NCBI GenBank assembly: GCA_016926475.1
Contig: JAFGON010000099.1
Location: forward strand, 1-12,258
Source of the DNA: a candidate division WOR-3 bacterium
GTDB lineage: Bacteria > SDB-A
DNA: 12,258 nucleotides
Reading direction: 5' to 3'
Shown here: piece after piece, positions 1 through 6,721 of the stretch
Numbering within the stretch: the stretch's first letter is position 1
Layout: the number at the start of each line of letters is the position of its first letter
Notes under the pieces: model-generated
What the model saw: only the letters and a program-made list of their open reading frames with translations
Database searches by the model: none
What the model was told of the DNA's origin: nothing
Position numbers and translations under genes: made by a program

Positions 1-2
1 CA

Positions 3-249
3 GATAAAGGTTATTAAGATCTCGTTGTGCTTCTTCTTGAAAAATGGGCCGATGTCAACGCAAAAAACAAAGTCGAAAATACTCCGCTTATGTTAACCGT
101 GGACAAAGGATTTATAGAAATTGCTGAACTGCTTTTCCGCAAAGGCGCGGATGTCAAAGCTGAAAACCAAAAAAAGGGAACACTCCTTTTAAATTGGCGA
201 AGATGAAGAGACCGAAAATACAGTTGCTTTGTTTAAGTCACGGTCATAA
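3..249 (+). pseudogene. Decayed ankyrin-repeat protein fragment
   Basis: Conceptual translation shows about two and a half ankyrin repeats, but no single frame holds them. Frame 3 reads DKGY, a TAA stop at 15-17, then DLVVLLLEKWADVNAKNK and a second repeat ending ELLFRKGADVKAEN. The typical continuation TPFKLA is in frame 2 (from 182), and the tail EDEETENTVALFKS is in frame 1, ending with TAA at 247-249. LLLEKGADVNAKN is the usual ankyrin consensus, so the W in EKWADVN is also a degraded position. One nonsense codon and two frame changes in under 250 bases indicate a dead gene rather than one sequencing error. The 5' part lies outside the window. Ankyrin repeats mediate protein-protein contacts; the specific role is unknown. 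Confidence 0.7.
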
Positions 250-418
250 TTACTTCTTTGACAACATCCTGGATTATATACAGCGGCAATAATATTTGGC
301 AAATCAAACCGTGAAGGCAGACCGGATTTTCTTTTTCAAATGAATTTAAAACATTCTTCGCTCTAAGTTAGTTTAATATCACTTTTTGTTTTTTATCCAG
401 ATAATGATTTTATGTTAT

Positions 419-436
419 GTAAATATACACATTTAC
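419..436. promoter_or_regulatory. Perfect 6-bp inverted repeat, possible operator
   Basis: GTAAAT and ATTTAC are separated by six bases. The repeat lies about 30 bases upstream of the TTGACA in front of the DtxR-like regulator gene. The TGTAA...TTTAC shape vaguely resembles sites of CRP/FNR-type regulators, but AT-rich sequence produces such repeats by chance. Function is not established. Confidence 0.3.
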
Positions 437-446
437 GAATCATAAT

Positions 447-467
447 ATAATTAACTGAAATAATTAT
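447..467. promoter_or_regulatory. 7-bp AT-only inverted repeat upstream of regulator gene
   Basis: ATAATTA (447-453) and TAATTAT (461-467) form a perfect 7-bp inverted repeat around a 7-base centre, abutting the TTGACA hexamer at 467-472. It could be a binding site or only a product of local A+T richness. Together with the repeat at 419-436 and the box at 486-505, it makes three palindromes in under 90 bases before the regulator gene. Confidence 0.25.
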
Positions 468-495
468 TGACATGATACTGAAAATATGTTAGTGA
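467..495 (+). promoter_or_regulatory. Candidate promoter of the DtxR-like regulator
   Basis: A perfect -35 hexamer TTGACA (467-472) is followed after 17 bases by TAGTGA (490-495), a poor -10 element. Transcription would start near 502-504, which would make the message nearly leaderless and fits the absence of a good Shine-Dalgarno sequence before the ATG at 504. The operator-like box 486-505 covers the -10 region. The -35 is convincing; the -10 is weak. Confidence 0.4.
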
Positions 496-505
496 AGTCT
501 AATAT
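486..505. promoter_or_regulatory. DtxR-type operator box 1 (autoregulatory)
   Basis: The 20-mer ATGTTAGTGAAGTCTAATAT has the inverted core TTAG-N6-CTAA flanked by AT. It matches the two boxes before feoA at 15 fixed positions. TTAG...CTAA arms are the hallmark of DtxR/IdeR/SirR-family operators. It overlaps the -10 region and runs into the ATG at 504, so binding would block transcription of the regulator itself. Confidence 0.7.
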
Positions 506-974
506 GGAAGAGAGAAAATTTCAGATTACTTTGAGCTCGAGTTTAGAGGATTATTTGAAGACGATATTCGAAATTTGTAAAAAAAACGGCAAGGTAAGAA
601 TAACTGACATAAGCAACGAGCTAGACGTTGAAAAACCCTCTGTGACATTTGCCATAAAAAAACTTAAAAACCTAAAACTTGTAGAACATGAAAAATACGA
701 AGATATAACTCTAACTGAAAAAGGGAGAATTAAGGCAAACCAAATCCTGTTTCGTCACAACATATTGTACAGAATTTTGCACGATTTTCTGGGGACACCC
801 CATAAATTCGCTGAAAAAGACGCTCACAGAATAGAACATGTTTTGAGCGAAATTTCTCTTGATAGACTTTCATTGTTCGTTGACCTCTTCGATAAAAAAA
901 ACGGTATTGATATAGGAAAATGGCAAAAGTTTTTTGAATCTTATGTCAAAAAAGCAGAAATTGAAAAATCATAG
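504..974 (+). CDS. DtxR/MntR-family iron- or manganese-dependent transcriptional repressor
   Basis: 156 aa from the ATG at 504. Residues 11-75 form the winged-helix DNA-binding domain (SLEDYLKTIFEI, then ITDISNELDVEKPSVTFAIKKL as the helix-turn-helix, then a wing ending LTEKG). Residues 80-130 form the metal-binding and dimerisation domain with RHNIL and the signature AHRIEHVLS. Likely metal ligands by comparison with MntR/DtxR are D16, H85, H108, E111 and H112. There is no C-terminal SH3/FeoA-like domain, so it is the short MntR-like form. The ATG at 486 is in frame, but its first six codons are the operator box itself, so 504 is preferred; neither has a good Shine-Dalgarno. It lies directly upstream of feoAB, whose promoter carries two copies of the same box, making it the probable Feo repressor with metal as co-repressor. 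Whether it senses Fe(II) or Mn(II) cannot be read from sequence. Confidence 0.88.
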   Translation: MEERKFQITLSSSLEDYLKTIFEICKKNGKVRITDISNELDVEKPSVTFAIKKLKNLKLVEHEKYEDITLTEKGRIKANQILFRHNILYRILHDFLGTPHKFAEKDAHRIEHVLSEISLDRLSLFVDLFDKKNGIDIGKWQKFFESYVKKAEIEKS

Positions 975-987
975 AAGAAAAAAAATT

Positions 988-1016
988 TTAACCATAATGT
1001 TAGTCCCGTCTAATAT
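988..1016 (+). promoter_or_regulatory. Candidate upstream feoA promoter
   Basis: TTAACC (988-993) and TAATAT (1011-1016), spaced by 17 bases, make a plausible sigma-70-like promoter just after the regulator stop codon. Its -10 is the right arm of operator box 2. Hexamers match consensus only partly. Confidence 0.3.
997..1016. promoter_or_regulatory. DtxR-type operator box 2 (feoA upstream)
   Basis: ATGTTAGTCCCGTCTAATAT shares ATGTTAGT and CTAATAT, at the same spacing, with boxes 1 and 3. It lies 22 bases past the regulator stop codon and 51 bp (about five helical turns) before box 3, so proteins bound to both would sit on the same DNA face. Confidence 0.7.
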
Positions 1017-1039
1017 AAAACACGAAGAGGCAATTTTTT

Positions 1040-1067
1040 TTGCCGCAATGTTAGTTAAAACTAATAT
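1040..1067 (+). promoter_or_regulatory. Candidate proximal feoA promoter
   Basis: TTGCCG (1040-1045) and TAATAT (1062-1067) are spaced by 16 bases. The -10 is the right arm of operator box 3. Transcription would start near 1074, just before the AGGAGG ribosome binding site (1077-1082), leaving a very short leader, which is a mild argument for the upstream promoter instead. Confidence 0.35.
1048..1067. promoter_or_regulatory. DtxR-type operator box 3 (feoA proximal)
   Basis: ATGTTAGTTAAAACTAATAT is the most symmetrical of the three boxes: TTAGTT and AACTAA flank a central AA, and the outer AT...AT also pairs. It covers the candidate -10 and lies 10 bases before the feoA Shine-Dalgarno. Repression by occlusion of RNA polymerase is the natural reading. 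Confidence 0.72.
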
Positions 1068-1086
1068 TTATACAACAGGAGGAAAA

Positions 1087-1332
1087 TTGATCGGAAAAAT
1101 CGGTGATTTATCCATCGGCGAAAAGGCAGTCATAGTCGGTTATGAAAAAAAAGGTGAAAAATACAGACAAAAACTGCTTTCAATGGGGCTTACGAAAGGA
1201 ACTGTGTTGACCCTTTTGAAACGCGCTCCTCTCGGGGACCCCGTGGAAATTTCAGTGTTGAATTACAAACTTTCACTGAGAAAAGATGAAGCGGATATTT
1301 TGATCTTGGCCGGAGAAAATTACCATGAATGA
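1087..1332 (+). CDS. feoA: FeoA, SH3-like accessory protein of ferrous iron transport
   Basis: 81 aa from a TTG start at 1087, preceded by a perfect AGGAGG (1077-1082) with a tight 4-base spacing. The protein shows the FeoA pattern: GDLSIGEKAVIVGY at the start, RQKLLSMGLTKGTVLTLL in the middle, APLGDPVEISV and finally LSLRKDEADILIL. FeoA is a small cytoplasmic SH3-fold protein that partners FeoB in Fe(II) import. The reading frame is open back to 934 with ATG codons at 934 and 1048, but those would translate the operator boxes and lack a ribosome binding site, and FeoA homologues begin near the L-x-x-L motif. Its last 8 bases overlap the feoB start, typical of translational coupling. Transcription is probably controlled by boxes 2 and 3. 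Confidence 0.9.
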   Translation: MIGKIGDLSIGEKAVIVGYEKKGEKYRQKLLSMGLTKGTVLTLLKRAPLGDPVEISVLNYKLSLRKDEADILILAGENYHE

Positions 1333-3622
1333 CACCATTGCAATAGTAGGAAATCCAAATTGCGGAAAATCAACGCTTTTCAATGGCCTCACTGGCGGGA
1401 ACATCAAGACCGGAAACTGGCCCGGCGTTACGGTTGAAAAGAGAGAAGGAAGTTTTAAAAAAGACAAAATCGCGGTCACGGTCGTCGACTTGCCTGGAAT
1501 ATACTCGTTTTCCGCGCATTCAGAAGACGAAAAGATCGCAAGAGACTATATTTTGAGCGGAGAGTCGAACATCATCATAAATATCGTCGACGCGACAAAC
1601 CTTGAAAGAAATCTATATCTGACGACCCAACTCATCGAGATGAAAATTCCTGTTTTACTTGTCCTGAACATGATGGATCTCGCTGAAAAACAAAAGATGG
1701 AAATAGACATCAAAGGTCTTTCAAAATTGCTCGATTTACCCGTTATGGCCATCAGCGCCGTTCAACAAGATGATATAGCAAAAGTTAAGATTGAAGTTAT
1801 GAAAAGAATCTCAGACCCAAAAGTATCAAATGTCGAAGTGGAATATCCAAACGAAGTTGAATCAGTGATATCGAAATGGCAGGAAAAAACAACCAAAACA
1901 TCCATGGCTATGTCTATTGACTCGAGGTGGATTGCCTTAAAACTCATGGAAAACGATGCATGGCTGAAAAGAAAAGTGTTTGAAAACGACGGTTTTACCG
2001 AAAGAGAAATACTCAAAGAGCAAAGCAATATTGAGAACATATTAAAAGATACACCAGATGTAATTTGCGCGGATCACCGTTATGGATTCATACATGGAAT
2101 ATCTAAAAAAGTTTTAAAAAGAGCTGAGCCACAAACGACATTCACCGAAAGAATTGACGGGATTGTTTTGAGCAGGTTTTGGGGTATACCCGTATTTCTT
2201 GCGGCGATGCTTGTCGTCTTTTGGACGACAATAACAATAGGCGGAGCTTTTATAGATTTTTTTGATATTTTGTTCGGGACTGTATTCGTCGATGGATTGG
2301 GCACCGTTTTAGATAAAATCGGGACTCCCTCTCTGCTGACGACTTTTTTGGCAAACGGTGTCGGCGGAGGAATTCAAATAGTCTCAACTTTTGTGCCAAT
2401 AATATTTTTCATGTTCTTGATGCTTTCAATCCTCGAAGACAGCGGTTACATGGCAAGAGCCGCTTTTGTTATGGACCGTTTTCTGCGGTTTATCGGCTTG
2501 CCCGGGAAATCGTTCATCCCGTTGCTCATAGGTTTCGGTTGCACTGTTCCCGCTGTAATGGCAACAAGGACGTTGGAGAGCAAAAAAGACAAATTTCTGA
2601 CAATTTTTATGACCCCCTTTATGTCTTGCGGAGCGAGACTTCCGGTTTACGCTCTTTTCGTCTCGGTTTTTTTTCAGAAAAACGGAGGATTGGTCGTTTT
2701 CTCTCTTTACATAACTGGAATAATCATCGCCATCCTCACGGGGTTGTTGCTCAAAAAAACTCTTTTCAGAGGTGAAGTTTCGTACTTGATCATGGAACTC
2801 CCTCCTTACCACCGACCGAGGTTCAGGCATATATTGCTGCATACTTGGGAAAAACTTAAGGGTTTTTTGCTTCGGGCAGGACAGGTGATCGTTCTTGTGG
2901 TAATTGTGCTGAGCTTACTAAATTCTCTCGGCACAGACGGAAGTATTGGAAACGAGAACAGCGAAAAATCTATTCTTGCAGCGGTTGGAAAATTTTTAAC
3001 CCCTGTGTTCCAGCCCATAGGTATTGAACAAAAAAACTGGCCGGCAACGGTGGGTATCTTTACCGGTTTGTTTGCCAAAGAAGCTGTTGTCGGCGCTCTG
3101 AATTCCCTCTATGAACAGATGGGTTTTTCAGAAAACACTTTAGAACAGTCAGAATTTGACTTTTGGGGCAGTATTAAAGAAGCCATTATATCCGTGCCCA
3201 TAAATCTAAAAGGAATTATAGGCAGTGCAGTTGACCCCCTCGGTTTGGGGTTGGTTAAAATTCGCGACAAAGATACCCTCGCCGAAGAGATTGGCGCGGA
3301 AGCGGCTCTCTTCTCGTCAATCCAAACATATTTTTCAAAGGGAAAATATCAGGCATATGCTTATCTTCTGTTTATTTTACTCTATTTCCCTTGTGTTGCG
3401 GCTTTCGGAGCAATAACAAAGGAAATGGGTCTCGCATTTGGACTATTAAACGCGGGATATTCAACCATAGTAGCTTGGATCGTGGCAACTTTGTTTTTCC
3501 AGATTACAACCGGTCACAATGTGTTTTGGATTGCGTTTTCTGTCGTTTTATCCGTGTTCATTGCAATTCTTTTCTACGCGTTGAAATACATGAAAATTTT
3601 TAAAACCCAAAACCTTGAGTGA
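1325..3622 (+). CDS. feoB: FeoB, GTPase-linked ferrous iron transporter
   Basis: 765 aa, close to the usual full length. The N-terminal G domain has GNPNCGKS (residues 9-16, P-loop), the switch region GVTVEK (34-39), DLPG (55-58), NMMD (115-118) and ISA (143-145). A helical regulatory segment runs to about 275. The membrane part has the first Gate region around 396-445 with GFGCTVPA and MSCGARLPVY (C406 and C435 are the gate cysteines), LPPYHRP at 492-498, the second Gate with GLFAKEAVVGALN (581-593) and LLYFPC (685-690), and a closing helix. It sits in the inner membrane and carries Fe(II) into the cytoplasm. It overlaps feoA by 8 bases, and a GGAG lies about 10 bases before its ATG. No feoC follows; an outer-membrane porin comes next after 31 bases. 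Confidence 0.97.
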   Translation: MNDTIAIVGNPNCGKSTLFNGLTGGNIKTGNWPGVTVEKREGSFKKDKIAVTVVDLPGIYSFSAHSEDEKIARDYILSGESNIIINIVDATNLERNLYLTTQLIEMKIPVLLVLNMMDLAEKQKMEIDIKGLSKLLDLPVMAISAVQQDDIAKVKIEVMKRISDPKVSNVEVEYPNEVESVISKWQEKTTKTSMAMSIDSRWIALKLMENDAWLKRKVFENDGFTEREILKEQSNIENILKDTPDVICADHRYGFIHGISKKVLKRAEPQTTFTERIDGIVLSRFWGIPVFLAAMLVVFWTTITIGGAFIDFFDILFGTVFVDGLGTVLDKIGTPSLLTTFLANGVGGGIQIVSTFVPIIFFMFLMLSILEDSGYMARAAFVMDRFLRFIGLPGKSFIPLLIGFGCTVPAVMATRTLESKKDKFLTIFMTPFMSCGARLPVYALFVSVFFQKNGGLVVFSLYITGIIIAILTGLLLKKTLFRGEVSYLIMELPPYHRPRFRHILLHTWEKLKGFLLRAGQVIVLVVIVLSLLNSLGTDGSIGNENSEKSILAAVGKFLTPVFQPIGIEQKNWPATVGIFTGLFAKEAVVGALNSLYEQMGFSENTLEQSEFDFWGSIKEAIISVPINLKGIIGSAVDPLGLGLVKIRDKDTLAEEIGAEAALFSSIQTYFSKGKYQAYAYLLFILLYFPCVAAFGAITKEMGLAFGLLNAGYSTIVAWIVATLFFQITTGHNVFWIAFSVVLSVFIAILFYALKYMKIFKTQNLE

Positions 3623-3653
3623 CAATGAAAAACACAACGTCAGGAGTAAAAAG

Positions 3654-4730
3654 ATGAAAGCTTTGAAAGAAAAATTGTTTTTGTGCGGCTCGTTCCTTTT
3701 TTTTATAACCTTGTCGTTATTTTTACCAAAATCCCTCTTTTCACAAGATATAAATCTACCGGAAATGCACGCTACTCTGTCAATCCAATACAATTCATAT
3801 TTCGGGGAAGACGACACCGTTCTGGGATACCTCGTTCCGGATGACAATTTTGAAATGCGTTATGCTGCAGTTGAATTCGAGGACGAATTGAACGATTATG
3901 TCGAGTATAATTTCGGAATAGGAGCCGCAAGTTGTCAGGGTTCAGGCAGCCAAATCAGCTTGATGGAAGCCGGAATCTTCTTTAAACCCTTTGATTTTGT
4001 GAAATTTGGTTTTTCCAAAGGGCATATTATGCGAGGTTTCGAGGCCTATGAAGGATGCCCCGAGGTTTTGACCGCGGAAAAACCGCGCTTTATCAACACC
4101 TTTTCGGTGTCATGCCACCCCATGGGCGCAGTTATCCTTTTGGACTACAACTGGACTGATTTAACAGGCCTTTCCGTCCAGCTCTCTTATCTTAACGGCT
4201 CTCAGAGAAACACAGCCGAAAAAGAACATGATATAAACGCCGGTATGGTTTTTCGGACGCCAATTCAAGGTCTTTCTTTAGCAGGATTCTACAACGATCT
4301 GAAACTGGATTTTGAATACGACAATACATTGGACAAAGCGTCAAGAAGCGGATTCGGTTTTGACTATGAAGATTTCAACATTAATTTAAGGGGTGAATAC
4401 TATACAGGCAAAGGGTTTTTCAGTTCATATCCTGAAGTCAAATCAGAAGACCTTCAGATGAGCGCTTATTATATTGAAGGCGGTTACAAAATAAAAATAA
4501 ATTCGGAGATATTTCCCTTCATTCAACCCTACATGATGTACCAATCCTGGGACAAAGCTAACAACACCGACGGTGAACATGTCTGGACTTATTTGACCGC
4601 AGGGATGACTTTTGGCCTCGGTTCTGAGAACACAAAACTGCGGCTTGACTTCGAAACATCTTTGAATTTTCCTGAAGACACACCTCGTGAAGCGAGCCGA
4701 GTTTTAGTCAGACTTCAAACGCATTTTTAA
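3654..4730 (+). CDS. OprO/P-like outer-membrane porin, probably in the feo operon
   Basis: 358 aa from the ATG at 3654, which has AGGAG (3642-3646) 7 bases upstream; a TTG at 3615 overlapping feoB is in frame but lacks a ribosome binding site. A signal peptide covers about residues 1-30 (basic start, long hydrophobic stretch, ending SLFS before QD). The mature protein has alternating aromatic and polar strands and ends in LQTHF, a terminal phenylalanine typical of BAM-targeted barrels. The stretch FVKFGFSKGHIMRGFE...EKPRFINTF...GAVILLDY resembles the phosphate-selective porin O/P family pattern (vGqfk..f..E.......e........GV.l). Three cysteines (94, 135, 154) fall in probable loops, which is uncommon for porins. 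It lies 31 bases after feoB and 15 before the next gene, so it is probably co-transcribed and iron-regulated. Substrate unknown; entry of Fe(II) or a small iron complex is an inference from context. Confidence 0.72.
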   Translation: MKALKEKLFLCGSFLFFITLSLFLPKSLFSQDINLPEMHATLSIQYNSYFGEDDTVLGYLVPDDNFEMRYAAVEFEDELNDYVEYNFGIGAASCQGSGSQISLMEAGIFFKPFDFVKFGFSKGHIMRGFEAYEGCPEVLTAEKPRFINTFSVSCHPMGAVILLDYNWTDLTGLSVQLSYLNGSQRNTAEKEHDINAGMVFRTPIQGLSLAGFYNDLKLDFEYDNTLDKASRSGFGFDYEDFNINLRGEYYTGKGFFSSYPEVKSEDLQMSAYYIEGGYKIKINSEIFPFIQPYMMYQSWDKANNTDGEHVWTYLTAGMTFGLGSENTKLRLDFETSLNFPEDTPREASRVLVRLQTHF

Positions 4731-4745
4731 ACTCAAGGAGCAAAA

Positions 4746-5573
4746 ATGAATATTTTGAAAATTTTATTTGCGATAACATCGGTGCTATTTTTCCCCGTTG
4801 AACATTCCCTCAACTCACAGACAATCGAGCCAATCTACGACATGTTTACCGACCCAGACCATGCTACAGGACACCCTGTAGGGGAACTATGGGTGGCAGA
4901 TTACGCTCCCCTCAGCAACTATCAGAGGATAATGATCATGTTCGATCTTTCCGCATATACCGGAGGGAAGGTCGACAGCGCTTTTTTAAACCTTGACAGA
5001 TTTTTTGGCTGCCCCAGCGGAACACCTACAAATGTAAAATTATACGCAATAACTGAAACTTGGAACGAATCCTGGCCGGAAAACGTTCACATTTCTCATG
5101 GGACGACAGAATGGGCAAGTTACAGTTTTATTGTCAATGGATGGCACAGAATAGATATCACATCACTCGTAAATTCCTGGCTCGACGAGTCCGTGGCTAA
5201 TTACGGCCTGGTTTTAAGAGGTCTGTCCGGAAGTAAATGGAGCAAGTTTTATTCACGGGAAGCTTCACCCGGCTTCTGCCCTTATCTTGAACTTGTCAAC
5301 TACACCGGCGTGGATGAATCCCAGGGCAACATTTCCCGAATCATTGAAATCAACGCCTATCCGAATCCATTCTATTCACATTGTCAAATAACAGTTCCAG
5401 AAGTATCATCAATTGAAATAGTGGCTTTGGACGGAAGAGTAATTTATGGGGCTGAAAACTTTCGGGGCAACTTCACATGGAAGCCCAGTGAATCGGAAAA
5501 AAGCGGCGTCTATTTCGTCAGGGCTCTGTCCAACGGTCAAAACTTTTTCAGAAAAATCACTTACATCAAATAA
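4746..5573 (+). CDS. Secreted DNRLRE-type protein with T9SS type A sorting domain
   Basis: 275 aa; AAGGAG (4735-4740) stands 5 bases before the ATG. Residues 1-24 look like a signal peptide ending near LNSQ. Residues 30-185 resemble the DNRLRE/CBM96-like beta-sandwich: the strand RIMIMFDLSA, then VDSAFLNLDRF, a W-rich middle (ETWNESWPEN), WHRIDITSLVNSWL and YGLVLRGL. Residues 200-275 are a Por-secretion-type C-terminal domain with YPNPF (205-209), VSSIEIVALDGRVIYG and SGVYFVRA. Such a protein is exported by Sec and then by T9SS and left on the surface or released. It follows the porin by 15 bases and appears to belong to the feo operon. The ligand of the DNRLRE-like domain is unknown; carbohydrate or surface attachment is possible. 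Confidence 0.75.
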   Translation: MNILKILFAITSVLFFPVEHSLNSQTIEPIYDMFTDPDHATGHPVGELWVADYAPLSNYQRIMIMFDLSAYTGGKVDSAFLNLDRFFGCPSGTPTNVKLYAITETWNESWPENVHISHGTTEWASYSFIVNGWHRIDITSLVNSWLDESVANYGLVLRGLSGSKWSKFYSREASPGFCPYLELVNYTGVDESQGNISRIIEINAYPNPFYSHCQITVPEVSSIEIVALDGRVIYGAENFRGNFTWKPSESEKSGVYFVRALSNGQNFFRKITYIK

Positions 5574-5593
5574 ACTTAATCCTAGGAGGAGAC

Positions 5594-6721
5594 ATGAGCC
5601 TTTTTTTCACAATTATTTCAGTGATTACAGCAATCGCCTGCCCTTTAGATCCCTTTTCAGGCGATTCACCTCTCGATCCCGCTCCACCGATATATTTGAC
5701 AGAAAACACAGGCCGGGGTCTGGGAGACATTCTTCTTACAATTGATGTTCTTGCCCTGGGAATCGACGGGCCGAGCGGACTGAGCTGGGATGGTCAGTAT
5801 TTATACGTAGCCTCCTTGCTGAAAGACTCTGTTTTTGTTCTGGATCCTTTCGTACCCGCAATCATCAACAAATGGGCGACGGACGCTTTCGCGGCTAGTC
5901 CCTATGGGGTCGCTTTTGATCAAAACCTCTGGGTAACCCATATATCCCCCGACACTGCGAGAGAATACACGGTTTCTGGAACAGCGACCGGCAACGCATT
6001 TTGCACCGAACCGAGCGGAGCTCTTTATTGCGCAGATGGAAGCGAATGGTGGCAAAGCGGTGAAGTCTGGTTTATCGGGATTGGATCCGCTTGCGGAAAC
6101 CAGGCGATCAAGTTTTCTGTCCCCTCCGGCACGGTTCTCGATTCAATAGGAGATCCTGCCTGGACTTATATCTCTCAGCGCGGGATGACCTATGATCCTT
6201 TCAATCAGAAATTCTGGATCGGGGGATGGAACAGCGATTCAGTTTGGGAGTTGAACACAGACGGATCTCCTACTGGAAGAACTTTTTTCATGGACGGTTG
6301 CGCCGGCATTGCCTACGACTGGCAGTCGACATACCACCCGACTCCAGTACTTTGGATTTCAAGACAGGCGGCAGACCAAATTGTAATGGTAGATGCCGAC
6401 AATCCAGCCATGGGGGTCGAAGAATACCCTGTCGAAAATTCATCTAAAGGCGGATTTCGCTTGGTTTCGCTGACCGACCAGAGCAATCGGGTTGAATTCA
6501 GGATTTACACTCCAGCCGGGGGGCAAGTACATTTCAGTGTTTACGATATAATTGGCTGTAATATTCTGGAAAGAAATCTTGTCAACCTCAACCAGGGTTA
6601 CAACACAATTTACTGGGATAGAAAGGATGAACAAGGTCACGACGTATCCGCCGGAGTATATTTCGTCAGATTAAACAATTCAGAAACCACAGAAACAGGA
6701 AAATTCATGATTATGCTTTAG
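5594..6721 (+). CDS. Secreted beta-propeller protein with FlgD/T9SS-like C-terminal domain
   Basis: 375 aa; a strong AGGAGG (5584-5589) is 4 bases before the ATG, and the gene starts 20 bases after the previous stop. The N-terminus is hydrophobic (residues 1-16, ending ITAIAC) but has no lysine or arginine, so it is an atypical signal peptide; C16 could be a lipobox cysteine. Residues 55-275 show propeller-like repeats: GLSWDGQYLYVAS...FVLDP, YGVAFDQNLWVTH, GMTYDPFNQKFWIGG...VWEL, and VLWISRQAADQIVMVD. Four cysteines (137, 146, 167, 235) may pair. Residues 285-375 form an Ig-like tail with VHFSVYDIIGCNIL, YNTIYWDRKDEQG and AGVYFVRL, matching FlgD-like/T9SS sorting modules but without YPNPF. 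It seems to be the last gene of the feo operon. Function unknown. Confidence 0.7.
   Translation: MSLFFTIISVITAIACPLDPFSGDSPLDPAPPIYLTENTGRGLGDILLTIDVLALGIDGPSGLSWDGQYLYVASLLKDSVFVLDPFVPAIINKWATDAFAASPYGVAFDQNLWVTHISPDTAREYTVSGTATGNAFCTEPSGALYCADGSEWWQSGEVWFIGIGSACGNQAIKFSVPSGTVLDSIGDPAWTYISQRGMTYDPFNQKFWIGGWNSDSVWELNTDGSPTGRTFFMDGCAGIAYDWQSTYHPTPVLWISRQAADQIVMVDADNPAMGVEEYPVENSSKGGFRLVSLTDQSNRVEFRIYTPAGGQVHFSVYDIIGCNILERNLVNLNQGYNTIYWDRKDEQGHDVSAGVYFVRLNNSETTETGKFMIML

Noticed and set aside
363-380. CTAAGTTAGTTTAATAT as a fourth DtxR-type box
   Set aside because: The half-sites face the wrong way and the spacing does not match the other three boxes.
1029-1044. GGCAA-T6-TTGCC as a transcription terminator
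   Set aside because: Short stem with the T-run in the loop rather than after the stem, and placed between two promoter boxes.
934-1086. N-terminal extension of FeoA from ATG 934 or 1048
   Set aside because: It would translate the regulator's end and both operator boxes; FeoA homology and AGGAGG support TTG 1087.
2426-2842. Minus-strand open frame of 138 codons
   Set aside because: Lies wholly inside the conserved gate region of feoB; no ribosome binding site or coherent protein pattern.
3615-3653. TTG start for the porin overlapping feoB
   Set aside because: No Shine-Dalgarno and 13 polar residues before the signal peptide; ATG 3654 has AGGAG at good spacing.
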